From: Botryosphaeria dothidea
Lineage: Eukaryota > Ascomycota > Dothideomycetes > Botryosphaeriales > Botryosphaeriaceae
Direction of reading: 5' to 3'
Assembly: GCA_011503125.2 (NCBI GenBank)
Contig: WWBZ02000013.1
Coordinates: 682,001-746,000 of the forward strand
DNA length: 64,000 bases
Made by a program: the position numbers and the translations under genes. This document shows, one piece after another, positions 33,690-44,586 of this stretch; position 1 is the first letter of the stretch, and every line of letters begins with the position of its first letter. The notes under the pieces are model-generated. The model was not told the origin of the DNA. It saw only the letters and a list, made by a program, of their open reading frames with translations, and searched no databases.

Positions 33690-36600
33690 TCCTTATCCTC
33701 GTAGTTGTCCAGGTCCTAGTAGTCCTGGTGGTCCTGGTGGTCCTGGTGGTCCTGATGGTCCTCCTGGTTCCTCTTCCTGGTTATCTTCCTGGATTAGTTC
33801 CCTTGCCAGGCTGAATTGCTTAAGCAGCCCTAGGCGTAAGAACCAGTCTGTTGCTGCTTTGACCCCCTTCTTCGTTAAGAGGAGGGAATAGTAGTCCGTA
33901 GTCCCTGCCCTTTGGAGCATCTGTGCCCTACCCTGTTGGAAGTGGGGGTAGAAGAGAAGGATGTGTTTTAGGGTTTGTCTATACCAGCCGCATGGACAGG
34001 CAGGGCTAGGGTACCCTGGCACCTTACGCCTGGAGAGGAAGTCCTCTAGTCCAATATGCTCTGTACGCAGTAGGGTAGCGAGTGTGCTCTGTGGCTTAGA
34101 TAGTTCACTGTGGATTTGTCTGACTTTCGGGTTCTACTATGTGCTTTGGGCTACTGGCTTATCTTGCCTTCCTTCGCTAGTAAACTTTATCTATCTCTTC
34201 TTCCACTTATTCCTGTATACTATACGTAGTCTCGTTCGCTCCGGGAGACTCTAGTAGGTGGGGGGGTGGTAGTTAAGGAGGGCTGTTGCCCTTTCTCTAA
34301 GCAGAGTTCTTCTGGCTGGGCCGGCTGTGCCTCTGGCGCCTAGTGTGGCCCGGGCTATCTCTTTAATGCTCTGGCAAGTATCCTCTACCACCATTGCCAC
34401 TAGGCTATCCCTAGATCTAATAGTCTAGGCTAGCGCCAGTTCGTCTAGGTAGAGTGAAAGTGGGGAAATCCCCGTCTCGTGCTCTAAAGTTTGTATGCTG
34501 GTTGACTTGTATGCCCCTAAGATGGTGCGTAGGCACTGGTTTTGGATTTTCTGCAGTGGCTGGGTGGCTATCTTTCTCCACCCTGGGGTTCCCTCTGGGA
34601 TATGCCATACCCCACAGCCGTAGGTCATGACTGGTCTTACCATAGCCATATAGATATGGCGGGCTTTAGTAAATAAAGCTCCCTAGGTGGATACTGCGAG
34701 TCTAGAGAGAGATATGCACTATTTAATTGCCTTAGCTCCTGTTTCCCTAATATGGGGTCCCTATCTGAGCTTGTTGTCTACGTGGACTCCTAGAATCTTA
34801 ATTGTAGGCTCTAGGCATCCAGCAAATCCAGGGATACGGATCTCTACTGCTATATTGAATCTCCTTGGTTTTCTTGTAAAATAGATGAGGTGATACTTGT
34901 CGGGCGAGAAAGCTGACCCATGGGTAGCTGCCCAGCGCTCGTAAATTTAATATGCGCCCTCTAGTGTCCTATAGTTTTGTTCTGTAGATCTACTAAAGGT
35001 TAGAATATTAGTATTATCGACGAATCTAAGGGGGAAGGTATTACCCCTGCGTAGCTGCGTAAGTAGGTTAGAGGCAAAGAATAGGTAGAGGATCGGAGAT
35101 AGTAAGGATCCCTAGGGAATCCCGGTTGAGGTCTGGATTAGTGGGCTAGTAAAGTCTCCGAAGGATAGCTGAGTGGTACGGTCCTGCAGAAAGGATTGAG
35201 TAAATCTTTCTACCTATTCCGGGAGTCTTGCCATCCTTATATTATAGAGAAGCCTTCTATGAGATACGTGGTCATATGCTCCTGAGATATCCAGGCTAAG
35301 GACTGAAGCCACTAGCCCTGGATCTTGTGCCTAGACAGTATAGATCTGTTCTGTGAGCAGGTCGAGAGCTGCTACTGCGGACCTGTTTCTCCTAGCTCCC
35401 ATCTATGTATTAGGGAGCAGGCCGTATGCTTCAGTGGCCTGGGAGATTCTATCTGCTATAATCCTCTTAAGTAGCTTCCCTAGCGTGTTAAGTAGGGCAA
35501 TCGGCCTAAATAATTTGGCTTTAGTGTAGTCATCCCTCTGTGGTTTCCTAAGGACTACGGTAATAGAGCTTTTGAACTACCTAGGATAGTATACAAGTGC
35601 GAGGCATCCCTGGAAGAGCCTGGTGAGTGGTCCGCTTAGTGTCTGAGCGCACTGCTTTAGGAACCTATTAATGATCTTATCTGGGCCTAGTGCCTTATCT
35701 GGGGGAAGCTTCTTGATGGTGTGGAGGACCTGCTCTTCAGTAAGGTCTTGGGGGATCTCCACTGGCACTGGGTATGTACACCCATCCAGATCTGAGAGGT
35801 TGGTGGCCCTGGGAGGTGGGAAGAACTGGTTGGTAAGGATTTCTGCCTTGGACTGGTTGTCGTAACGTAGTTGTCTATCTGCTCCCTGGAGGGGTGGGAA
35901 CTGAGGTGGGGCTGGAGGCTCTAGTGCCCTTGTTCTTGTCCACTTTGAGAGCTTCCAGAGTGTAGATGGGTCTAAGGTAACCTCAGCTACTGTTCTGCGC
36001 CATGCTTTTATTCTATCCCTTCTGATCTGCCTCTTCTTGCTGTTAGTAATAGTTTGATATACTACCCAGTCCTCCTCCCTCCCTATAGCCGTCCATTTCC
36101 TTCTAGCTGCTCTCGCCTGGTGCACTAGGTCCGAACACTCCTTTGTCCATTGTATAGAGGCCCAGGGCGAGGGTCTCGCTACTGGGATAGTTTCCTAGAT
36201 TGTCCTTTGGATAACCTCCTGGAGTAGTTCCGTAAAGTGGTCTAGGTCTGCTTTGGTATTAAGAGGGGCTGCTCTAAGGTGTTCGAGCTTTATTTAGAGC
36301 ACCTAATTAATTCTATTCCAGTCTGCTTTTTTCCACTGGGGCCTTAGAGGGCGTAGTTCTGCAGGGGTAGGGGAGATATCAAGCGTAGTGAGGATAGGTA
36401 GGTGGTCGGAGGAGGATTCGAGCTCCTGGCTAACTCCGCAACTAAGGATCCTCTCCTCTAGCCACTGTATAGTAAAAATAAGGTCTAGGGTACTCTCGCT
36501 ACTACCCTCTCTCCTCGTAATAGTACCTCTTGGGAGGGCTAGGTTAAGGCTGGCTATAGTAGCTATTTCGATAAGGTTATCTGCAAGTGTGTGGTGTATT

Positions 36601-37059
36601 GGGGAGGTTATACCTCCCTAGATAGGGTGGTAGAGGTTAAAGTCTCCTAGGAGGATGTGCTTCCCTAGTTTTCTAAGAGCTTTTGGGAGAAGGGATAAGG
36701 TTTCTAGAGCCGTGCTAGTATGGGAGGCTGGTGGGGGGTTATAGCAGTTATGGATATGGATTGTATGTGTCCTGGTGATAAGGGATAGTGTAATGAGATC
36801 TGGTGAATGGACTGTTGCTTGCCAGGAGTCGGGGGTAATAGCCTTGCTTATAAAGAAGCAGGTTCTTGCTACTCCCTCCTGAGGGAAAACTGTATGGTAG
36901 GCGGGGTGTCTTGCTGTTGTTTTGATCCTTAGGTTCCTCCAGGGCTCCTGGATAGCTAGGATATGGTAGACCCTCGGGTCCACCTCTTTGAAGAACGGGA
37001 GCATTACCCTATCCTTGCTCTTATAAACGTTATACTACACGATAGAGAGGGAGTCTGTA
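33690..37059 (-). pseudogene. LINE ORF2: AP endonuclease + reverse transcriptase, broken
   Basis: N-terminal endonuclease/exonuclease/phosphatase domain (36.4-37.0 kb): ILAIQEPW, HIHNCYNPP, LLGDFNLYHP and SSDHLPI are the catalytic blocks. A linker with WKLSKWTRTRA follows. The reverse transcriptase (34.5-35.8 kb) shows KALGPDKIINRFLK, RPIALLNTLGKLLKRI, VLSLDISGAYDHV, TGIP-stop-GSLLSPILY, and the active-site block as FVDN, where FVDD is expected, so the catalytic Asp pair is lost. The C-terminal part contains CPCGWYRQTLKHILLFYPHF, a zinc-knuckle-like end, then a Gly-Pro-Pro microsatellite (33.72-33.77 kb). No RNase H domain was found, unlike the LINE at 28.5 kb. More than ten stops, nearly all TAG. 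Confidence 0.85.
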
Positions 37060-38622
37060 TCTAACATTGACTTCCTTCCATCTCTGAATCGGGCTGCGAG
37101 GGGGTTGGTGGTGTGGGTTGTGAGGCGGGGGGAGTTCCTATTGGCTCCTCTAAAGCGTGTTGTGAGCTGCTAAGTCCGGTAAACCGCATTTGGTTTGGAG
37201 GAGGGGGGCGGCTCAAGTCTCTTGGCCTGCCTGGTCCCCTCTTGACCGGCTCCTCCTCCCTAATCCTCTTCCTTAGTCCAACGGTCAACCAGTTAGTTTA
37301 GGGCTGTGTCTTGGTTATCAGGGGTCCTTCCCGGTGCCTTTCTGGTGCTGCTAGGCGGGCCTAGGCGGCCTTAGCATGGCAGGCTCTGCGTGTTGGGCAG
37401 GCGTTGCTCCAGGCTGTGTGCCTTTGGGAGCAGTTTGCGCACTGCGTGCTTTCCTTGGGGCAGTCCCTAGTATTATATGCCTCGCTGCACTATCTATACT
37501 TTTCCCCTTTTTTATAATAGTTAGTAATATGGCCGTAGGCCTAGTACTTGAAATACTGGGTTACTATAAAGGCTGCGTTATAGTACTGCGCTATATATAT
37601 AGCAAAGTTAATAACAAGCCCCTTATTAATGATCTGGTTGGCAGTTTCGGGGTTTATAGTGCTAAGGATGATGGCCGAATGAGTTTTCCCCTCTAGGAGC
37701 TTCCTCTTTAGCTAGGCTAGCTTGCTAATACGTAATCCTGGGTATAGGGATAGGTTCTGCTCCTAGATAGTTTGGATAGCTTGGGGGTCTACGGTATTGA
37801 ATCCTTCTCGGGGGACGTTGTGTACCAGCACTGAGTACAGCTGCTGGTTGGGCCTGACTTCTTTCCCCAGTCCTGCGGTCCATTCCTGGTCCTAGAGAAG
37901 GGCTATTCGAGTTGTTTCATCCGGTATAAAGATCCTGATATCTCTACTAGGGAGCTTCTTGACCGCTAGTACTTTTTTACACGCCCAGCTTTTCCCTGCT
38001 TGGATCTTTCTGATGATTGCCTTATTAGAGAGCTTGGCTACTTCTTGTCTGTTTGCTATCTCTAGGAGGTAGAGGGTAAGTTTAGTGGTGGCTGGGGGGG
38101 TAGGGGGCTTCGGGGCTACTTGGGCTACAATTTATGCCTAGCTGCGAGTATTGGGTGTAGGCGTAGACGTAGCTTGGATACGGTTGACTGTCTTTTGGAC
38201 CTATTGGACCTCTTTGAGGATGTCCTTAAGGCCTGGCTCCTTGGTGGTTGCCTCCTGGCAGATAGTAATATGATCCTGGAAGATTGTCTTGGCGATGTCG
38301 AGAAAATTTTTTACCTGGCTGGAGAGGACTGAAGGGAGGCTAGCGGATGTTTGTAGGGCTTGGAGGAGGGTGTCTGCTGTTTTTGAGGCTCTTTTAACGT
38401 ATTCTACGCTGTACTGGCTGCCCTGCGGTCTATTGGGGGTACGCTATGGTTGGGTAGAGGTGGTTGCTGGAGGGGGCTGTTCGCCCCTTCCTGCGGCCTC
38501 TATATCAACCACACCGCGGCTGCAGCTGTTCTGAGTGGTATTTTGAGTCTCGCTGGGCCTGGGAGAGTCCCTGGGGCCTTCTCCCGGCGCCGTAGCTTGG
38601 GGTCGATTTTTTGGCGTGGTCA
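37060..38622 (-). pseudogene. LINE ORF1 (gag-like, zinc knuckle), broken
   Basis: Begins MTTPKNRPQATAPGEGP with a Pro/Ser-rich N-terminus. A central region carries an RNA-binding-like segment. It then shows a CCHC zinc knuckle around 37400-37470 (CPKESTQCANCSQRHTAW followed by SNAC) and a Pro/Ser-rich basic tail. This is the nucleic-acid chaperone protein of Tad/I-type LINEs. Several TAG stops and at least one frame change prevent translation. Confidence 0.75.
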
Positions 38623-38751
38623 TGTTTTTTCCTGGATTTGCAATATAGGTTTCCAATAAACAAGATTTCTAGAATCTCTCTAGTATCAAAATCTTTCTCT
38701 TTTACCGCTAATTGCTTTTCTAGAATCAGAGCACTGATAATAGATAACTGA

Positions 38752-38809
38752 AATTTTTCGTGGGAGCGGACGAGATAACCTGCATTCTGCGACCTATGGT
38801 CGTACGTGA
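38752..38809 (+). repeat. Dispersed terminal-type motif, copy 2 (left end of pogo-like element)
   Basis: Reads TTTTCGTGGGAGCGGACGAG, then ATAACCTGCATTCTGCGACC and TATGGTCGTACGTG. It lies 190 bp before the transposase start and matches the motif at 46293-46349 closely. A matching inverted right end was not found within 2 kb downstream of the transposase. Confidence 0.65.
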
Positions 38810-39000
38810 AAGGTGAGCTGAACAAGAAGCATTATAATAACAGTCAATCAACAAGCAGTCGCTCAGCTGTCTCCTGCATGGTATTGCAGCTGACGGCTAA
38901 TCGTGGCCAAGGTGTTCGCCTCCAGCAGCCACCACCCCAACGCTCGCTTTGCCAAGATCTGGTGTTGTTTTCTTTCAGACGCGTTTATTCGACAACTATG

Positions 39001-41280
39001 AAGACCCTTGACCAAATGACACGCGAGGAACGCGTCCAGGCAGCTGTTCATGAGTATGAGACGTCGCTTAAGCCGATCCTTGCGTCTATCGCCACCAAAT
39101 GGGGTACGGATCGATTCACACTGAAACGACGCTTGCGAGGCGTTGGACCACGAGAGAGTCGCATTGGACCTGGCAGAAAGCTCATAGATACGCAGGAAGC
39201 AGCTATTATTAGCTACTGCGCGCGCCTGGACCGTATAAACACGTCTGCGCGCGTCGCTCAGATCGAAGGTGCCGCCAACCTCCTACTCGCTCGCATGCAC
39301 GAAGATCCAACTACCACACCTGCTGTTGTCGGCAAACACTGGACGCGTCGCTTTCTTACGCGTCATCCAGAACTTCATAAGGTTAAGCAGAAGCCGCTCG
39401 ATCTGCTACGCCATACGATACACGATCCACAAGCGTTGCTGCGTTTCTTCGAGCAGTTGCATAAGTAGATTGAGGAATGGGGTATCGTTGAAGACGATAT
39501 TTGGAACTTCGATGAAACGGGTTTCGTATTGGTGTTGGACACTCCAGCTGGTGTATTACACTTGAACCAGATCGTGCAGATTGGTTGCCGATTGCGAATA
39601 AACGTGAGTCAGTGTCGGTTTGCGAGTGTATAAGCGCTGCTGGCCGCGTTCTTCACCCCATGGTCATCTTGCCTAGCATGCGCCATTACAGTGGTTTCGT
39701 GAATAACGATCTACCGAATGGCACGCTCCTCGCCGTGAGCAAAAGCGGCTACAACGACGATGTTCTTGCCTTGCAATGGCTTAAGTATGTTGAGCTACAT
39801 ACGTGGTCAATTAGGCGTAAACGACTACTCCTCCTTGATGGCCATGGGTCACACTGTACGTACGAATTCATTGAATTTTGCGACCAACACGACATTATCC
39901 CATTCTACTTGCCACCTCATAGCACACACCTGCTACAGCCGCTTGATCTTATGGTTTTTCAGCCGTATAAACACTCGCACGCAGCGGCTGTAAATGACGC
40001 AACACGAAGCGGCTGTACCAACTTCAATAAGATCGAGTTTCTTGCTGCTCTTACAAGCATTCGCAAAAACACCTTTAAACCAAGCACCATTCACGCTGCC
40101 TGGCGCGCAGCAGGCATCGTTCCTTACGATCCAAGCGTGGTGTTGGCAAAAATACCCTCAGAAGCACCCATGGAAGCACCTGCTCCAGCGCGGCCAAAAA
40201 CACCGCGTGCGCAGGCAGATAAGCAGCCGGCTGCAACACCAAAGTCGCTTCGGGGTCTCACACGCCTGGCAGATACGCTGGGCGACCATATGGCCTCTCC
40301 TATAGTTGATAGATTAGGGTGCACTTCTACGGTAACCTGGCCTGTCTGGGTGGCACAGGTTCTAAGTTCGAATCTTAGGCCGCTTACCTACTCGTGGCAT
40401 GTGCGTCCCATGTTAAAAGCACACGTACCCGCGTTCTCCCTGGCGGTAACAAGGGGGAGAAGGGCCAGCTAGGCGCTTCTAAAAAATAAATTTTAAGAGC
40501 GCTTTACCAGCGCTTATAAATAGGTATAAGACAAATGGATGTCAAAGAAGACTGCATTGATCTGGCATCGAGTCGTAGGTGGAGGGGTAGGAGTGCCCTC
40601 TTATACTAGCTTCCAGCACTGAACTATAAGTGGCAAACTATGAACACGTGATATTCTAACAATAGGTAAGCCGGGACTTCTTACGGCTTAGTCTTAAGAT
40701 TTACAGTTACCTTTCTTTACAGCCTCACTCTCTCTTCTTAGCTGCATCTTCTTATTAGAAACCATTTACCAGTATATAGGAAAAACTATACTTAATAGGG
40801 TGTCTACGGATACCACCATTATAGATAGGGAAGGTTTTTATAAGAAAGCAGTTACGGTTTTTCCTTCCGTATACCCTTACAGAAAAAACCTACCCCGCAT
40901 GGACCCGTAAGGGAGCGCTATCGGGAAGAAAATGAATTTATCTATCTATAGTTGATAGATTCATGCGCGCATCGCTTGCCATCGTGGCAGAAAGTACTAT
41001 CGCCAATGAGTTTAAAAGGCAGTCTGTAGCTACGCAGGCACGCCAGGCAAGGCAGGCAGATGCCAGGAGGATCACGCAATATAGAGGAGTCATTTATGCG
41101 GTGCAGGCGCGTCACTTTGCAGAGGAAAAGCTCATGATAGCTTATATGCAGGAGCAGCGCGCGAAGAATCTGGCGCATAAACGAGAGTGTACAAAGCGAA
41201 AGCGTGGGGGCTGGGGCAAGATTCTTTCGCAGGCGATGGCAGCAGTAAGCAAGAGAGACAAGAGATTGCTTGTAAATTAG
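39001..41280 (+). pseudogene. Pogo/Fot-like DDE transposase, broken and split by a SINE
   Basis: Tc1/mariner superfamily (pogo branch) transposase. The ATG at 39001... begins MKTLDQMTREERVQAAV. A psq-type helix-turn-helix comes first, then the CENP-B-type DNA-binding block (VVGKHWTRRFLTRHPELHKV), then the DDE_1 catalytic domain. First Asp in WNFDETGF (about 39505), second in LLLDGHGSH (about 39838), third in LQPLDLMVF (about 39945). Breaks: TAG at 39466-39468, where Gln is expected; a frameshift near 39550; and insertion of 631 bp of SINE plus a 15-bp duplication after 40315. The last part of the protein continues at 40962-41280 (QARQARQADARR..., basic coiled-coil) in the matching frame. All domains are still recognisable. 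Confidence 0.88.
40316..40946 (+). mobile_element. tRNA-type SINE inserted in the transposase gene
   Basis: Insertion of 631 bp flanked by a perfect 15-bp target duplication tatagttgatagatt at 40301-40315 and 40947-40961. Near its 5' end are pol III promoter-like boxes: an A-box-like TGGCCTGTCTGG at 40338-40349 and a good B box, AGTTCGAATCT, at 40365-40375 within a T-arm-like hairpin (CTAAGTTCGAATCTTAG). The 3' end, about 40890-40946 (CCCCGCATGGACCCGTAAGG, then GAGCGCTATCGGGAAGAA), matches the 3' end of the LINE at 33.5 kb including the TATC tail. There is no coding capacity. Features and size fit a fungal SINE mobilised by that LINE family. Confidence 0.88.
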
Positions 41281-41745
41281 CAACACCATGGGGTGTTGAG
41301 ACACACGATAGACAACGAAGCGCATTGCTCCAGGCGAGCGTTGGGGTGTCGGCCACCCGTCAGGGTGGGGCCGAGGATCGCGAGGCCTGCGATGAATAAG
41401 CAGTGCTTATTGAGAAGCACCTTGGCCACGATTATCCTTGGGGTCATAAAGCCCTTGTTACCTGGGGTTGGTAACACGACCCATCCAATTATAGCGTCCT
41501 TGATACTGCTGGTAGATTGCCATCTGATGGATGCTGCAGGCATCACGTTTAGTCTATGGATGCCTCAGGTGTCCTTTCAGGCATTCACTCTAAATTAGGC
41601 TTAACGTTAGATCCGGCTACTTAGCAACTCGCCGGCTTACCACCTAATCTACATCCTTCTGCACATCCATCAAACACACTGCTTATTGTAAGATGGTGTG
41701 GTTAATGAAAAGAGGTAGATTGCGTGTTGCTGGGATGTTGTTTTA
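41281..41745. other. Spacer after pogo transposase
   Basis: No gene seen; presumably the 3' non-coding part of the pogo-like element. No copy of its terminal motif is present in inverted orientation. Confidence 0.4.
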
Positions 41746-41881
41746 TGTTGCAATTTGTGGTCCGAACAATGGATTGAATGAGTGGCATGAGGAGCAGAGG
41801 GCCCGGAAGGCGGTCACCCTTTTATACCCCGGTTTTGTGGCTAATCTACACAAATAATACCATAGTGGTGTGATTGCAACA
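41746..41881 (-). mobile_element. Solo LTR, copy C, with 5-bp target duplication
   Basis: 136-bp unit with inverted ends TGTTGCAAT...ATTGCAACA and a perfect 5-bp target duplication TTTTA at 41741-41745 and 41882-41886. A TATA box (GGTATAAAAGGG) on the minus strand gives the orientation. It shares the CTCCTCATGCCACTCA block with copies A and B. Left by recombination between the two LTRs of a retrotransposon, or a very short LTR element of the TRIM type. Confidence 0.75.
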
Positions 41882-42010
41882 TTTTATGGCCGGGATTGAT
41901 ACTTGGTGTTGAGAAAAATTGAGAAAAAGCAATGAAATAATGGGAATAAAACTCGGCAAGTGTGATACTGGCTGACATGTAGCAAACGTGAGCGCCTAAA
42001 TCTAGCACTC

Positions 42011-44586
42011 TTATCTCTTTCTTTTTCTACTTTTTTTTAGTACTGGCTTGTTCTGCTCTTGTACTATGTCCTCTCGATCTTCATCTTGCTCCTTCTGTAG
42101 CCTCTTCTTCTTTCTTTCCCGCTCTATCTGTAGCCTTAGTAACCGTATCTCCTCGTCCTTTCGCTCGATCTGTAGCATCATCTCTTCTCTCTCTTGCTTC
42201 CCCTGGAATACCACTCCCTCCATTTCTGTTGATATCTCCTCTTTGCTCTGTGTTGTTTCACCTTGCAATGGCATACCATTAGAAGCCGGACCATTAGAGT
42301 CATAGAATCCTGTATTGACTCTTTGCCTCCCTTCGCTCAATGACCAAGCTTTAAATAGCTGTTTGTCGTGCGTGTAGATCTCTGCAGTCAACTCGTCTGG
42401 TTGTATGACGACATGAAAGAAATGCGATTTGATTTCCTCATCTAATTTGTAAATAATTCAAGATTATGTATTAGCTTCAATCTCTTTAATAAAAAATAGA
42501 TAGAAAGGAAAGGAAGCTTACCTTCAATTGTAACCTCTCGGAGCGCAGCTCTGGGACAGAAGTTGAGAATGATATAGTCGTCCATAATACCCCATCTTTG
42601 ATACTTGCCGCTACTGCTGAACCGAGCAATATGCTTGGTAATTTCTGTATTGCTTCCACACTGTAATACTTCGATTCCCCACTTTCGATCAGAGATGTAG
42701 AAATCGATTCGACCGTCTTTGTTGTGGGAATACTCAGATAGGATAGGGAGATAATGGAGCTCAATGTTAAGACAGGAATACAGCTCGTTTTGAAAAGCAG
42801 CTTCTGGTATGCCCCAGTGCCCATTGTTTTGGGAACACCGACGGTTCTGGAGTGTGCTTGGGCTGAATCGAGCAATTGCATTGGTGCAAATTTGCTGAAG
42901 ACTCAGGTTTTTTACCTCAGCATCTGGCTCTCGACCTGGAAAAAGGCGGCGATAGGCGACCCGTCGATGTAGTGGAGATGCAAAAGTAAACTTCGTGTTT
43001 TTGCTTCCAGCTTCTAGTTGTTCGGTGTGTAGCAAGCCCTGCTTGTGACAAAATCCAAAGGCGTCGAAATCTTTCTGTAGGCGGCTTAACCCATAAGGTT
43101 GCATAGCGACTTCGCGTAGCGCTTTCTTAATATCCACGAGCTTAAGATGGCTGTACTCAGGCGCTTGGTGAAGACATGTTTCCACATATTCCTCGCACAA
43201 AGGTGTCCAGACTCCTCTACCATAGGTACTAAGGTAATCTATAAGATTACCTTCACGGTGGGTGATTAGTTCGTGAAAGAACTCTGGTGATAACACCTCA
43301 GGAATACGAACACGAGCCTTTGAAATGTTAGCAATATCTGCGTTACAATATAAATAATTAAGACTTACTTGTTTTTCAAGAAGCTCCGTATATGACAATA
43401 ATATTCCAATCATACCTGGGTGACCACCAGTAGCACCGTAGAGGTACTCAACAACTTCATCCTCAAACCTGCATTTAAAATAATTGGCGAATCTTCCAAC
43501 TACATCTTCTACTTCCCCTCGCCGGAAGAGCATGCATAGGCTTCCAGGTATAAGAGGACGTAGTTCTATACGGTGTAGAGTATGCATTCGTTGTGCCTGA
43601 GATTCGACTTTCAGATCACGTTGATGAGAGACCCCAGTAGCACCATAAACGCAGACAAGTATAAGCAAAGGTGCATATCTTGTGTTGCGGTGGTTCTTTA
43701 CGAATGTCCAAAAGTCTTCTTCTTCATAAGAGCCCTGGGCTTCATCAATAAGATAGATCGTTCGGGCATTGAAATTGCGTGGACGAAGTTTTGTGTTCTC
43801 TTCTTGCCAGAATGTCTCTTGCCGCTTCAGGTACTGCTGATATGGTATACCACCACGCTTTTCTATCCTTTCCCATTGAATGTATACTGGCTCTAAGTCC
43901 AACTCTTCATTGGCAATACGACAGCCTAGTAGTCTGAGTAAAGTGGTTTTTCCGACTTGAGGTGTTGCGCGAACAATCATAACTCCGTACTGACGCACCT
44001 GTTGCAGAACGGAAGTGACAAGCTCTTGTCGGTCGCAAACATAGTTGTCGCACCAAGGATACCAAGGATGCCTCCATTCTAGTTGATGACTTTCCATAGT
44101 GTGCCCACACGTGATGCAGTCGTTGATCCACGTAGTGCAGTTGTCGATCGAATATTCAAAAATTCCCTTGCGACAAGAACACTTAAGACAAGGCTGAAAG
44201 GTTTCCTTGAAGTTTTTGAGAACAGAGCTTGGTAGATGAGGCTTAGTGATTATCTGAAACCCTTTCTTGTTGCTAGGGTCTTGAGATGGAGTTTTATTGC
44301 CAGGGTCTCGGGGTGGGCCTTCGTTGCTGGAGTCTTGGGGTGGGTCTTCGTTGCTGGAGTCTTCAGGTGGGCCTTCGTTGCTGGAGTCTTGAGGTGTGGG
44401 AGATTCCTTTTGTGTACTCTGAGTAGAAGATTGAGCTCCATCAAGTTGGTAGAGCTGCTTCGGAGCAGCAGGTCCTGGAGTTTTTAAGGGTTGTTCAACT
44501 ATCCTTGCTTGTTTGATAGGAAGTTGCAACCCTACAGCTTGTGCTATAGGTGGAAGGCGGCTCTTAGATCTAGTAGTTACGGGCAT
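42011..44586 (-). CDS. P-loop NTPase fused to PD-(D/E)XK nuclease-like domain (Crinkler/RHS-like)
   Basis: Intact gene of 831 residues with exons 44586-42522 and 42441-42011; the intron at 42442-42521 starts GTAAGC and ends AATTAG. Order of parts: a basic N-terminus; 9-residue repeats DSSNEGPPQ (residues about 70-105); a zinc-ribbon-like cluster (CLKCSC, then CTTWINDCITCGHT, about 133-165); a STAND/AAA-like ATPase with Walker A ATPQVGKTTLL (about 210) and Walker B TIYLIDEAQ (about 279); a helical region; a restriction-endonuclease-fold segment (EAAFQNELYSCL, then GRIDFYISDRKWGIEVLQ, about 590-640) with the expected acidic and E-x-L pattern; and a Lys/Arg/Glu coiled coil ending in a basic nuclear-type tail KKSRKRKR. 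The NTPase plus nuclease arrangement is that of Crinkler-type proteins and trypanosome retrotransposon-hot-spot proteins. Intact among dead transposons. Role in host biology unknown. Confidence 0.75.
44290..44400 (-). repeat. Tandem 27-bp coding repeat
   Basis: About four copies of a 27-bp unit in the NTPase-nuclease gene, encoding DSSNEGPPx. The first copies are nearly identical, so the array is young and may vary in number. Confidence 0.8.

Larger units (their letters stand above)
33470..38630 (-). mobile_element. Near full-length LINE (APE/RT type) with 18-bp target duplication
   Basis: Non-LTR retrotransposon of 5161 bp on the minus strand. It is flanked by an 18-bp target duplication, cctggatttgyaatatag, at 33452-33469 and 38631-38648 with a single T/C mismatch. 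The 5' end begins within a few bases of the ORF1 start codon. The 3' end is a tetranucleotide tail of TATC units (GATA on the plus strand, 33466-33480), preceded by a conserved 3' terminal segment at about 33480-33530. That same segment ends the SINE at 40.9 kb. Two reading frames follow each other: ORF1 (gag-like) and ORF2 (endonuclease, reverse transcriptase, C-terminal zinc knuckle). Both are broken mainly by TAG stops. GC content remains near normal, unlike the island to its left. Confidence 0.92.

Noticed and set aside
40360..40380. Possible tRNA gene
   Set aside because: Only a T-arm-like hairpin with B box is present; no acceptor stem or anticodon arm. It belongs to the SINE.
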